A stretch of DNA of 64,000 nucleotides from Saprospiraceae bacterium (GTDB lineage: Bacteria; Bacteroidota; Bacteroidia; Chitinophagales; Saprospiraceae). Position 1 is the stretch's first letter. Each line of letters opens with the position of its first letter. The notes below the pieces were generated by a model. The model was not told the DNA's origin, did no database searches, and saw only the letters and a list, made by a program, of their open reading frames with translations. The position numbers and the translations under genes are program-made. Location of the stretch: the NCBI GenBank assembly GCA_041392805.1, contig JAWKLJ010000001.1, forward strand, positions 3,534,001 to 3,598,000, given 5' to 3'. Of the stretch, positions 52,145 to 60,626 are shown piece by piece.

Positions 52145-53380
52145 ATGAAAAACAATAGATTATCCACCCTTTTAATAGCGCTTTTTACATTGGCAAGTTG
52201 GGGCGCTTTGCAGGCTCAATATGATGACCTGTATTATAATCCTGACGAAGACTACGAGTACAATGACTCGTATGCTAATGATACCTATCAGGATGATTAT
52301 AAATATGACTACGATAATGATGAGTATGAATTTGATGATTATGATTATCAATATTCTTCTCGCATTCGTCGTTTTACCCGTCCTTATTATGGTTTTGGCT
52401 ACTATGATCCAGTTTATGTGGATGTAGCTTATTATGATCCGTTCTATCGCCCTGGTGTAACCGTTTTAATCTATGATGATTTCTATTCTTATAATAGTTT
52501 CCGTCGATTCAACCGATTGAGCAGGTACAACAGTTTTAATCGCTTCGGTGGTTTTGGTTACAATTCTCCATTTTATAGCCCTTTTGGCGCACGCAATAGT
52601 TTTTATGGTGGAGGCTACGGCGGCTATAACAATTTTGGCTTTGGTGGTTATAATTCCTATGCTTATGGCGGTGGAGGTTTTGGTGGCTATGGTTACGGTG
52701 GAGGTTTCAATAGTGGTTATTACTGCCCACCTTCTTGGGGAGGAAATAACAGCTACAATACCGTAAATGTTATAAATAATAATGTCCGAACAGCTTCGGC
52801 TCCACGTTCTTCTGGTAGCAGTGTGGTAAGTACACCAAGAACCAATGGCCGTTCTTGGACGCCAAACAACACTACGAGCAACACCAGCTCTAGAAATGGC
52901 CGAACAACAACCAATAGTCGAAATAGCAATTTGGAGGTGAGAGATGTCAATAGAAACACCGCTTCTTCCAGCAGCCGAACTACAACCAGAAGTGCTGATG
53001 CAACGGGGTCTTATGGCAGATCTAGAAACACAACTACACCTGCCAATCGATCTTATAACAGCAGCAGCCAATCTCGTAGTCAGGCAACGACGCCTAGCAG
53101 ATCCTATAACACTACCCGTTCTAGCTCTGCGACGAACAGATCCATGTCACCACGGACAGAGTCCACTACAAGAAGCTACAATGCGCCTAGCAGCAGTCCA
53201 AGTCGTAGTTACAATACGCCTAGCAGCAGCCCAAGTCGCAGCTACAGCGCACCTAGCAGTAGCAGTCCTACGCGCAGCTATAGTGCACCTAGCAGCTCGC
53301 CAAGTCGTTCTTCCGGCACTAGCAGCCCAAGTCGTTCTTCGGGCAGTAGTTCCAGTCGATCTGGGCGGGGAGGTGAATAA
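52145..53380 (+). CDS. low-complexity secreted protein (acidic-Tyr, Gly/Tyr/Phe and Ser/Arg segments)
   Basis: A 411-residue exported protein with signal peptide 1-25 (ending ALQAQ). It is built of distinct biased segments: residues 26-72 are Asp/Tyr/Asn-rich, 73-130 aromatic and Arg-rich, 131-190 Gly/Tyr/Phe-rich ('GGYGGYNNFGFGGYN'), and 205-411 Ser/Thr/Arg/Asn-rich. Near the end an 11-12 residue unit (APSSSPSRSY) repeats about four times between residues 346 and 390, then decays to SPSRSSG. I know no family match. The composition suggests an extended, self-associating or matrix protein; this is inference. A terminator follows it, so it is a single-gene unit. Confidence 0.85.
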   Translation: MKNNRLSTLLIALFTLASWGALQAQYDDLYYNPDEDYEYNDSYANDTYQDDYKYDYDNDEYEFDDYDYQYSSRIRRFTRPYYGFGYYDPVYVDVAYYDPFYRPGVTVLIYDDFYSYNSFRRFNRLSRYNSFNRFGGFGYNSPFYSPFGARNSFYGGGYGGYNNFGFGGYNSYAYGGGGFGGYGYGGGFNSGYYCPPSWGGNNSYNTVNVINNNVRTASAPRSSGSSVVSTPRTNGRSWTPNNTTSNTSSRNGRTTTNSRNSNLEVRDVNRNTASSSSRTTTRSADATGSYGRSRNTTTPANRSYNSSSQSRSQATTPSRSYNTTRSSSATNRSMSPRTESTTRSYNAPSSSPSRSYNTPSSSPSRSYSAPSSSSPTRSYSAPSSSPSRSSGTSSPSRSSGSSSSRSGRGGE

Positions 53381-53417
53381 TGCTTAACCTGGCATTCATT
53401 TGCTAGGCTTAGAACTG

Positions 53418-53465
53418 AAAGTGGGTGGAGGCGCCAGTCGTGTTTCCACCCACTTTTTATTTTCA
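53418..53465 (+). terminator. rho-independent terminator after the low-complexity gene
   Basis: A perfect 12-bp stem (AAAGTGGGTGGA at 53418-53429 with its complement at 53445-53456) and a 15-nt loop are followed by a T-rich tail, TTATTTT. It lies 38 bp after the stop codon. Confidence 0.9.
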
Positions 53466-53539
53466 CATTAACTGGAAGTACATATCCCACATTGTAATAA
53501 CAATCCGCTTTTTAATTAACCACTTTCTAATTCATTCCT

Positions 53540-53547
53540 TATTTTTG
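53540..53547 (+). promoter_or_regulatory. -7 promoter box of the FadL-like gene
   Basis: TATTTTTG matches TAnnTTTG and lies 42 bp before ATG 53590, supporting that start over upstream in-frame ATGs. No -33 TTTG was seen at the expected distance. Confidence 0.4.
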
Positions 53548-53589
53548 GGAATGCCTGTATTGGCATTTGTAAACCAAAACAAAAAGACG

Positions 53590-55041
53590 ATGAAAATATT
53601 TCGCGCTTTTAGCGTCTTAATGATACTAAGCATTACTTGCCCTCTTTCTGCCCAAACGGTCCAGGATGCCCTGCGCCTGTCCACTTTTGACTGGTCAGGT
53701 ACGGCCCGCGCTGCTGGAACTGGGGGAAGTATGGCGGCCCTTGGGGCAGACTTCTCCGTGGCCAGCACGAATCCCGCAGGCTTGGCCTGGTTCAGAAGTT
53801 CCGACTTCACCATTACCCCAACCCTGTGGATGCACCAAACCGACGCAACCCTTCAAAATGGCAATAATGGCCCAGTGAATGAGTCAGGTTCCAAATTTGG
53901 ATTAGACAACTTTGGGTTGGTCATCGCCAATGTTCCTAATAGTGCACGCTGGCGGACCTCAAATATGGCAATCGGCCTTAACCGCCTGGCTAATTTCAAC
54001 CAAGTTTTCACCTTTGAGGGCCGTTCGCTTGGCTCTAGAATGGATCGTTTTGCCGAATTAGCCAATAGTGGAGGATTGGATGATTTTGAAGCAGGTGTCG
54101 CCTTTGACGCCTTGGGTTTAATTGATGATAACGGTATTTACCGAACAGATATGGAGCTTAATCCTGATGCACTAATCTTTAAGGAGCAAACGGTCACCAC
54201 TTCAGGTTCCATTAATGAATTACTTTTTTCTATTGCCGGGAATTATGAAGAGAAAATAATGATCGGTATTACTTTCGGCATTCCTTTTATCAATTTGACG
54301 GATAAGCGCGTTTATCGGGAAACTGACCTAGACGATGAGGTGCCCTTTTTTGAAGCGATGCAATTTGAAGAAAACCTTCGAACCACGGGTGCAGGAATCA
54401 ATCTCAAACTAGGACTTATTTACCGTATCAATCAATTGGCAAGGGTTGGCCTGGCGATTCACTCGCCAACTGCTTATGCCCTGGAAGACGCCTATGATAC
54501 CCAAATGCAGTATGATTATACCGATAATGGCTTACAAAGTGGATTTGCCACTTCTCCTGTAGACCAATTACCCTTTGAATATAGCTTGGTTAGCCCCTGG
54601 CGCTTTATTGGCAGCGCTGGATTTATCATTAATAAATCGGGTTTTATTTCAGCAGATATTGAATGGGTAAACTATGCTGGTGCCCGGTTTCGTTACCAAG
54701 ATTTTGCCAGTGCAGAAACCGAAGTTAACAATGCTATCCAAAAGGAGCTGAATTCCGCATTGAATATTCGAGTAGGTGGTGAATTGGCTTATGACATCTT
54801 CCGCTTTAGAGGAGGAATTGGCTTATTACAGTCTGGAACCCTTGAGGATACTAATTTTAGACAAGTATATAGCCTCGGAGCAGGATTCAGATGGAGGAGT
54901 CTTTTTATGGATGCTGCTTACCGCCTACAAACCGGAGAACGTACTTTTTTCCCTTACACCACCACGAATGCGCCTGAGCAGTCTGTTCTAACAACAGCTG
55001 ACAACAATCGCTTCATCCTTACGTTAGGCTTTAAGTTCTAA
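53590..55041 (+). CDS. FadL/OmpP1-like outer membrane beta-barrel protein
   Basis: A 483-residue outer-membrane protein from ATG 53590 (signal MKIFRAFSVLMILSITCPLS); the reading frame continues 55 residues upstream but that part precedes the promoter box. The N-terminal plug-like part 'TARAAGTGGSMAALGADFSV' and 'STNPAGLAWFR' is the hallmark of the FadL/OmpP1 family in Bacteroidota. The rest is alternating beta-strand sequence, ending in a strand with terminal Phe (FILTLGFKF), as expected for a barrel. Such proteins take up hydrophobic compounds. The substrate is unknown. The 3' spacer holds a long inverted repeat. Confidence 0.88.
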   Translation: MKIFRAFSVLMILSITCPLSAQTVQDALRLSTFDWSGTARAAGTGGSMAALGADFSVASTNPAGLAWFRSSDFTITPTLWMHQTDATLQNGNNGPVNESGSKFGLDNFGLVIANVPNSARWRTSNMAIGLNRLANFNQVFTFEGRSLGSRMDRFAELANSGGLDDFEAGVAFDALGLIDDNGIYRTDMELNPDALIFKEQTVTTSGSINELLFSIAGNYEEKIMIGITFGIPFINLTDKRVYRETDLDDEVPFFEAMQFEENLRTTGAGINLKLGLIYRINQLARVGLAIHSPTAYALEDAYDTQMQYDYTDNGLQSGFATSPVDQLPFEYSLVSPWRFIGSAGFIINKSGFISADIEWVNYAGARFRYQDFASAETEVNNAIQKELNSALNIRVGGELAYDIFRFRGGIGLLQSGTLEDTNFRQVYSLGAGFRWRSLFMDAAYRLQTGERTFFPYTTTNAPEQSVLTTADNNRFILTLGFKF

Positions 55042-55050
55042 CGAAACCCC

Positions 55051-55157
55051 TTCTTTGACAAATCTCGTGGGCAATCATAAAAAAAGAGCAAAAACCACCA
55101 AAGGAAGTGTTGCTTTCTTTTTATGATTGCCCTTAGATCACGAGATTTGTCAAAGAA
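55051..55157. repeat. long inverted repeat with nested hairpin after the FadL-like gene
   Basis: The arm at about 55051-55090 (CTTTGACAAATCTCGTG, GGGCAATCATAAAAA) pairs with about 55111-55157. The right arm carries 7 extra bases between the two blocks. The inner block alone forms a hairpin of about 20 bp with T-rich right side. It occupies the spacer between the barrel gene and the hydrolase gene and may end or stabilise the upstream transcript. Confidence 0.7.
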
Positions 55158-55168
55158 CCACGAAACCT

Positions 55169-56383
55169 ATGGATTCAATCACACAAATCGTTCTTGGGGC
55201 GGCGGCTGGAGAGCTAGTGCTCGGCCGAAAGGCAGGAAACAGAGCCATGTTATGGGGTGGCATCGCTGGTACTATTCCAGACCTTGATGTTTTTGCTAAT
55301 GCAGTGGCGGATGAGCTGAGTGCTCTTGCCTTTCATCGGGCGATTACCCATTCGCTCACCTTTTCGATTATTGTTCCTTTTGGCCTAGGCTATTTGATCC
55401 ATCGGATGTATGACGCCGGACTTCCGAAAAAGCTTTTCTTTAAGGATGTCGGGATCGTTGGAATAGGACTATTCTTATTTATCCTATTGGGCACCCTTCC
55501 TATGCCAATTCCTTTTACTACTGTTTCACGAATTACACTGGCTGTAACACTGAGTATTTTGTTTTTCCCTTTATTGCTTTATGCCCGAGAACAGTGGCGG
55601 CGAAAACCTTCAAAAAACGAAAACCCTTCTCGAAAAGACTGGACTTGGTTGTTCTTTTGGTCCATCTTTACACACCCTGTATTGGATTGTTGTACAACCT
55701 ATGGCACACAGTTTTTTCGTCCATTTTTAGACACCCGGGTTGCCTTTAATAATATTTCTGTAGCTGATCCAGCTTATACCTTGCCTTTTCTCCTGTTTGT
55801 TTTGGCGGCTTCTTTCTTTTCCAGGCACCGGCCTGTCCGGCGAACCCTGAATTTGATAGGTGTCCTAATCAGCTCAGCCTACATGCTCTTTACTTTTTGG
55901 AATTACTTTCGGGTAAAACAAGTATTTCAGGAATCTTTGGCGCAACAAGGAATAGCATATACCGATTTGATGATTAGTCCAACCATCCTAAACAATATTT
56001 TATGGCAAGGAGTGGCGGAGAGCGACACGGCCTTTTACCTGGGTAATTATTCTATTCTTGATCATCAAGCAAATATTCCTTCCTTTACATCTATCCCTAA
56101 ACAACACCATCTTTTAGCACCTTATAAAGATCAACGAGCCGTCAAGATATTGAAATGGTTTTCTAACGGTTATTTTAATGTACTTCAACTTCCCGATGGG
56201 CGTTTTCAATTAAATGATCTGCGCTTTGGTACTTTTGGTGAATTTAAAGATGAAAACAGTTATATCTTTAAGTTTATACTGAAGGATATAAATGGTGAAT
56301 TGGAAGTTTTCCCCTTTCGCGATAACCCACCGGATATGGGAAAGACTTTTAACGAATTAATAGAAAGGATAAAAGGTAGATAA
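55169..56383 (+). CDS. YdjM/LexA-binding-type inner-membrane metal-dependent hydrolase
   Basis: A 404-residue membrane protein starting at ATG 55169 (MDSITQIVLGAAAGELVLGR), the usual beginning of the PF04307 family; the ATG at 55127 lies inside the hairpin arm and adds 14 residues foreign to the family. Metal-binding motifs are 'IPDLDVFAN' near residue 38, 'FHRAITHSLTFS' near 55 and 'FTHPVLDCCTTYGTQFF' near 170. Five or six membrane helices follow each motif. The family includes relatives of DNA-damage-inducible YdjM, but the reaction is unknown. It is 15 bp before the S8 peptidase gene, likely in one operon. Confidence 0.9.
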   Translation: MDSITQIVLGAAAGELVLGRKAGNRAMLWGGIAGTIPDLDVFANAVADELSALAFHRAITHSLTFSIIVPFGLGYLIHRMYDAGLPKKLFFKDVGIVGIGLFLFILLGTLPMPIPFTTVSRITLAVTLSILFFPLLLYAREQWRRKPSKNENPSRKDWTWLFFWSIFTHPVLDCCTTYGTQFFRPFLDTRVAFNNISVADPAYTLPFLLFVLAASFFSRHRPVRRTLNLIGVLISSAYMLFTFWNYFRVKQVFQESLAQQGIAYTDLMISPTILNNILWQGVAESDTAFYLGNYSILDHQANIPSFTSIPKQHHLLAPYKDQRAVKILKWFSNGYFNVLQLPDGRFQLNDLRFGTFGEFKDENSYIFKFILKDINGELEVFPFRDNPPDMGKTFNELIERIKGR

Positions 56384-56398
56384 ATAACCATAATAGAT

Positions 56399-59260
56399 AT
56401 GATGCTAAACCGGATTGGGGGCTTATTGCTCTTCTTCTATTTGCTCCCTTTTGTGATGGTAGCTCAATTGCAAAAAACGGAGTTAGAATATGCCCAACAT
56501 TTCGTGGATGTAAGTTTTCAACAACAGGCCACCCTTGGCATTAAGCCAACCATCCATTATTGGCCAGGGCATCCATTTTACTTAGCCAAAGCAAAACAAG
56601 GCCATCCTTCCCCGTATTTGCCAGGAAAAATTGCCAGGACTTTAGATCATGGTTATGTCATTATCTCCTTCACAGGAGAAACACCAAATGGTCTGGAAAA
56701 TTTAGCGCTTTTAGTTCCAGCTAACAATGACTGGAAATTATCACCCAACCTTTGGCAGAAAAAACAAGAAAAAGAGAAGGGAAAAAGGACTTTCCTAATA
56801 AAAGTAGATGATTTATCAACCTTTAAACGCCATCTGAACCAAAAGAAAATAGCCATAATAAGAGCGTTTGAAGAGATAAGCAGCTTATTAATAGTACTCG
56901 ACTTCCAAACCCTACAGGAAGAGATCCTGCCCATGCCATCTGTCACTTTTATTGATCGTAGAGATGTCTTTCCAACCGAAGAACGAGCGGTAAGGGGACT
57001 TGATTTAAGTGTGAATAAAGTCAATGTGCTTCATCATAATTATCCAGATCTCAATGGCGAAAACATGCAGGTCTCGATTAAGGAAAACAGTTTTGATAGT
57101 ACAGATATTGATGTACGAGGACGCCAACTGGCATCAACGCTTCGCGGGGAAACCGTAAGCACTCATTCCACCACCATGGCAACCATGATTGCAGGCGGTG
57201 GTAATTCTTTTTATACAGGAAAAGGCGTTGCCTGGAAAGCAATGCTTTCTTCCAGTAGCTTCTACAATATTATGCCAGATGCCGATAGCTATTTTGAGTC
57301 GGAAAACATTTGGGTGCAAAATCATTCCTATGGTCTTGGCATTGAAAACTACTATGGCGGCGAAGCCATGGCATATGATGATCAAGTGTATCGCCATCCA
57401 CAGCTATTGCATATTTTTTCTGCAGGGAATAATGGAGATGGAACCAGCGCAGCAGGTCCCTACCAAGGGGTAAATGGATTTGCCAATTTGACAGGCAATA
57501 TGAAGATGGCCAAAAACCTATTTACCGTTGGCTCCATTGACACCGCCCTTAGCATCCCCGCATTAAGTTCCCGAGGGCCTGCATTTGATGGCCGAATAAA
57601 ACCTGAAATCGTCGCCTTCGGAGAAGACGGGAGTTCAGGTGCCGCAGCGATTACCAGCGGGACAATGCTATTGCTTCAACAAGCTTACCAGCAACAATTC
57701 GGGGAACGGCCACCCGCCGGTTTAATTCGAGCAGTGGTTTTAAACAGCGCAGACGACATCGGACCGCAAGGACCAGATTACCTGTCTGGCTTTGGCAATC
57801 TCGACGCCTTAGGGGCGGTACAGACCTTGAAAGAACAACGTTTTTTTCAGGGCGTTGTAAAATCAGGCGAAGAACAGGTTTTTCCATTGGAAATTCCAGA
57901 AAATGCTATAAACCTTAAAGTAACCTTAGCCTGGATTGACCCACCAGCCCTTTTGAATTCAAATACAGCCCTTGTCAACGACCTTGATCTGGTTCTCAAA
58001 GACAGACTAAGCAATGACGTTTGGCTTCCCTGGAGCCTGTCTTATGCCTCCGACCTCGACTCCTTAAGCCTACCCGCCATTCGGAAGAGAGATAGGCGAA
58101 ATAACCAGGAACAAGTTACAATAGACCAACCGGGTATTACGCTTTTTGATATCACCATTAATGGGTTTGATATCGCTGCTGGCGAGCAAGCTTTTTTCGT
58201 AGCTTATGAATGGGACACCCCAGAACGGTTCGACTGGGTGTTCCCTCAATCTGAAGACCCTGTTCCGGCTGGCACACGGATTCCTCTCCGATGGGACAGC
58301 ACCTCCAAAGGCCAGGGTGACCTAGCCTATCGCTGGGTGGGAAGCAATGAATGGCAGCAACTGAGCCCTCAAACAGCCCTAAGCAAACCTTATCTGTTTT
58401 GGAATGTGCCTGATACCTTCGCCCTCGCGCAACTTAAAATGACCACAACAGCAGGCACTTTTTTAACGGACACTTTTGTCGTTTCTAAACCCTTGAACCT
58501 TTCTTTAGCCGTTGATTGTGATGACCGAATCTTGTTGAATTGGCCAAAAATGCCTGAGGTAACGAGTTACCAATTGTTCGGGATGGCTTCAAACTACCTC
58601 GAATCGCTAAAAACCATCAATGACACATTTGTTGTATTGGACAAGTCAAGCTACCCAGCAGAGGAATTTGCCATTGCACCGATCCACCAAGACGGTTTTT
58701 TGGGTGTAAAAAGTCCCGCCATCAACCTGGATTATCAATCTGTGGGTTGCTACATCAATAGCTTTTTGGCAGACTTGATAGCAGATCGGGTTGAAATGAC
58801 CTTGTTTTTGGGCACTTTATACGAAGTAGAGGAAGTTATATTTGAAAAACGATCTGAGGGGCAATTCCAGGCCATCTCTACGATAAGGCCTTCGAGTGAT
58901 TTAGTCTTCACCGCCAATGACCTCAAGCTCAGAGAAGGTTCCAATACCTATCGAGCGGTTGTAAAATTGCACAATGGCAATGCCTTTTATAGTAATGAAG
59001 TCACCCTCTTATACACGAATAAAGCCTATTTGGTGTTTCCAAATCCAACTACAACGGGAATAGGTGCCAATATTGTCTCGAAGGAAGTGAATAGAGCTAA
59101 CTTTTTATTATTCGATAACTTAGGGCGCCTCCACCTGCAATTTGAGATACAAAATGCTTATGAAGAAATTCCCGCGGAAAAATTAGCTCCAGGTATTTAC
59201 CATTATCAAATCTTGCTAGAGAAACAACGATTAGCTCAAGGGAAGCTATTGATTCTATAA
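56399..59260 (+). CDS. S8-family serine peptidase with type IX secretion sorting domain; atypical Asp site
   Basis: A 953-residue secreted protein: signal peptide (1-22), propeptide-like region (25-195), subtilase domain (about 215-480), beta-rich P-like and fibronectin-like domains, and a C-terminal T9SS sorting domain (about 880-953; 'VFPNPTTTGIGANIV', ending in basic-hydrophobic strand). Catalytic His is H256 in 'STHSTTMATMIAGGG', the oxyanion Asn is in 'FSAGNNGDG' near 344, and Ser is S413 in 'GSSGAAAITSG'. The position of the usual Asp (DTG/DxG) reads E229-N230-S231 in 'VSIKENSFD', so the triad Asp is replaced or displaced. It should be exported through the outer membrane and anchored or released. 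It is 15 bp after the hydrolase gene. Confidence 0.92.
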   Translation: MMLNRIGGLLLFFYLLPFVMVAQLQKTELEYAQHFVDVSFQQQATLGIKPTIHYWPGHPFYLAKAKQGHPSPYLPGKIARTLDHGYVIISFTGETPNGLENLALLVPANNDWKLSPNLWQKKQEKEKGKRTFLIKVDDLSTFKRHLNQKKIAIIRAFEEISSLLIVLDFQTLQEEILPMPSVTFIDRRDVFPTEERAVRGLDLSVNKVNVLHHNYPDLNGENMQVSIKENSFDSTDIDVRGRQLASTLRGETVSTHSTTMATMIAGGGNSFYTGKGVAWKAMLSSSSFYNIMPDADSYFESENIWVQNHSYGLGIENYYGGEAMAYDDQVYRHPQLLHIFSAGNNGDGTSAAGPYQGVNGFANLTGNMKMAKNLFTVGSIDTALSIPALSSRGPAFDGRIKPEIVAFGEDGSSGAAAITSGTMLLLQQAYQQQFGERPPAGLIRAVVLNSADDIGPQGPDYLSGFGNLDALGAVQTLKEQRFFQGVVKSGEEQVFPLEIPENAINLKVTLAWIDPPALLNSNTALVNDLDLVLKDRLSNDVWLPWSLSYASDLDSLSLPAIRKRDRRNNQEQVTIDQPGITLFDITINGFDIAAGEQAFFVAYEWDTPERFDWVFPQSEDPVPAGTRIPLRWDSTSKGQGDLAYRWVGSNEWQQLSPQTALSKPYLFWNVPDTFALAQLKMTTTAGTFLTDTFVVSKPLNLSLAVDCDDRILLNWPKMPEVTSYQLFGMASNYLESLKTINDTFVVLDKSSYPAEEFAIAPIHQDGFLGVKSPAINLDYQSVGCYINSFLADLIADRVEMTLFLGTLYEVEEVIFEKRSEGQFQAISTIRPSSDLVFTANDLKLREGSNTYRAVVKLHNGNAFYSNEVTLLYTNKAYLVFPNPTTTGIGANIVSKEVNRANFLLFDNLGRLHLQFEIQNAYEEIPAEKLAPGIYHYQILLEKQRLAQGKLLIL

Positions 59261-59265
59261 CAATG

Positions 59266-59300
59266 AAACAGGCCTGCCAAGTAATTCGGCAGGCCTGTTT
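59266..59300 (+). terminator. bidirectional terminator between S8 peptidase and HEIGH protease genes
   Basis: A perfect 13-bp stem (AAACAGGCCTGCC at 59266-59278 with its complement at 59288-59300) and 9-nt loop, ending in TTTT. It lies between convergent genes, 5 bp after the peptidase stop and 35 bp from the protease stop, so it can serve both. Confidence 0.92.
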
Positions 59301-59335
59301 TAAGATACTATCCAGGGTTTACGGTATCAAACGAT

Positions 59336-60160
59336 TTAGTACAAATAGTCTAGCGCTGTTTTATCATCATTGTTGAATGGACGATCACCACCATCTGTAC
59401 AAGAAAGCATCCAGGACTTAGCAGCTAACGTGGCTCCTGTAGGTGTACCAGGAATATGAATTGCACCAACACCAGCTGAACCTTCATTACTAGCACTACC
59501 ACCACAAGAAATGCTTCTGTCAAAATAATCGGTGTGACGGAATCCTATGCAGTGGCCCATTTCATGACCAATAATCGTTGCAATTCCCGCAGTACTAAGT
59601 CCGTAAGTAGACTCCAAAATACCACTCATTTTGATTTGGTTATAAGGATTGCCTGAAGAGGTAGGAAAGCCAGCAGACCCTAAAACGCCCCTTCTTTCAT
59701 CGCGTTTACTTAAGCGACTCATCACGATATTAGCACCTGAAGAAGAAGTAACCCTGGAAAAGGTAATTTCAAGGTTTTCCGCATTGTAACGGGTAATAGC
59801 AAGATCAAGCCCTGCAATCATGCCAGCACTATAACCATTGCTGCCACCAACAGGTGCATAGATGGTAATATTCCGGGCGCCGCCTGTGGAAACTAAATTG
59901 GTTGTCCGATATTGCTCTAAACCAGGTACGCGATGATCGGTATCTACACTTTCCAGGTTTTCGTAAGTCAAGATAATATCGCGTTCAACACGGTATCCTT
60001 CCTCAACGATCTCAGCACCATCAGGATTGAATCCTAATTGGGCAATTTTGGTAAGTATTTCTTGTGGGATTTCGCCTTCAAGCGAAGCAGCATCTTTTGC
60101 GCAGGAGACAATCATTAAAGATACTGCCAGAAATGGCAATAGATAGTTAAGTTTTTTCAT
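59336..60160 (-). CDS. lipoprotein zinc metalloprotease of the HEIGH/protease B family
   Basis: A 274-residue lipoprotein with lipobox 'LMIVSCAK' (C20). The metzincin-like motif 'IIGHEMGHCIGFRHTDYF' near residues 195-212 gives H-E-x-x-H-x-x-x-x-x-H, the signature of the 'dual-action HEIGH' peptidases (PF12388) and of bacterial protease B. Zinc ligands are the three histidines and the general base is E. The region before it ('NIVMSRLSKRDERRGVLGSA') is typical of the family. It should be displayed on the cell surface or in the periplasm. It is convergent with the S8 peptidase gene and separated from it by a terminator. Confidence 0.92.
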   Translation of the reverse strand: MKKLNYLLPFLAVSLMIVSCAKDAASLEGEIPQEILTKIAQLGFNPDGAEIVEEGYRVERDIILTYENLESVDTDHRVPGLEQYRTTNLVSTGGARNITIYAPVGGSNGYSAGMIAGLDLAITRYNAENLEITFSRVTSSSGANIVMSRLSKRDERRGVLGSAGFPTSSGNPYNQIKMSGILESTYGLSTAGIATIIGHEMGHCIGFRHTDYFDRSISCGGSASNEGSAGVGAIHIPGTPTGATLAAKSWMLSCTDGGDRPFNNDDKTALDYLY

Positions 60161-60350
60161 TACTACTAATTTGGTTAATTAAATTTTTTGAAACTCCAAG
60201 CTAGCGAAATTTTTAATACTGGAAAGTTTTTTTTTCAGTGGGTAGGATAATGTAGGGGTCTTGTAGGGGTAGAGGCTCTTATTTAGTTCAATCATAATAT
60301 GTAAAATGGTCTCTATTTTAGCCTTCATTCCTTTATAAAATAAATCTTCC

Positions 60351-60513
60351 TAGTGCTGCCGGAACTAAGTAACGGGGTAAATAAAATGAGGCTATTTTGT
60401 TGCCAGACAAGGCGCGAGACGCGATAATAACGGGCCTATGTGAGCAACGAGCAACGCAGTATGGCGACAAAAGAGACCATTTTATATCTCGGTATTTAAT
60501 GCGGGCAGCACTA
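60351..60513. repeat. 163-bp palindromic element (MITE- or REP-like) in the 466-bp gene-free stretch 60161-60626
   Basis: The ends are imperfect inverted repeats: TAGTGCTGCC at 60351 pairs with GGGCAGCACTA ending at 60513, and pairing continues inward through AATAAAATG/CATTTTAT and TTTTGTTGCCA/TGGCGACAAAA to arms of some 60-75 bp around an AAT-rich centre. Its core is GC-rich (GGCGCGAGACGCG, GAGCAACGAGCAACGC) against an AT-rich surrounding. The rest of the stretch 60161-60626 shows only AT-rich sequence, with no open gene. Confidence 0.75.
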
Positions 60514-60626
60514 GATTCACGCAGCCTTTTCATCTTACAAAAACGTATAGGGTAAAAAGGTGAATGCTAGTTATTAATTAGATACCTTGCAAGTCCCACC
60601 CTTTTGAGAATACCAAAACAAAAAAA

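Noticed and set aside
52466..53071. 201-residue minus-strand frame opposite the low-complexity gene
   Set aside because: Biased codons of the plus-strand protein keep this frame open; it has no start context and a repetitive Ile/Ala/Thr composition.
53180..53340. Tandem DNA repeat array in the 3' part of the low-complexity gene
   Set aside because: The period follows the amino-acid repeat and codons vary between units, so it is a coding repeat and not a separate element.
60333..60533. 66-residue minus-strand frame in the gene-free stretch
   Set aside because: It lies across the 163-bp palindromic element and has no recognisable protein features.
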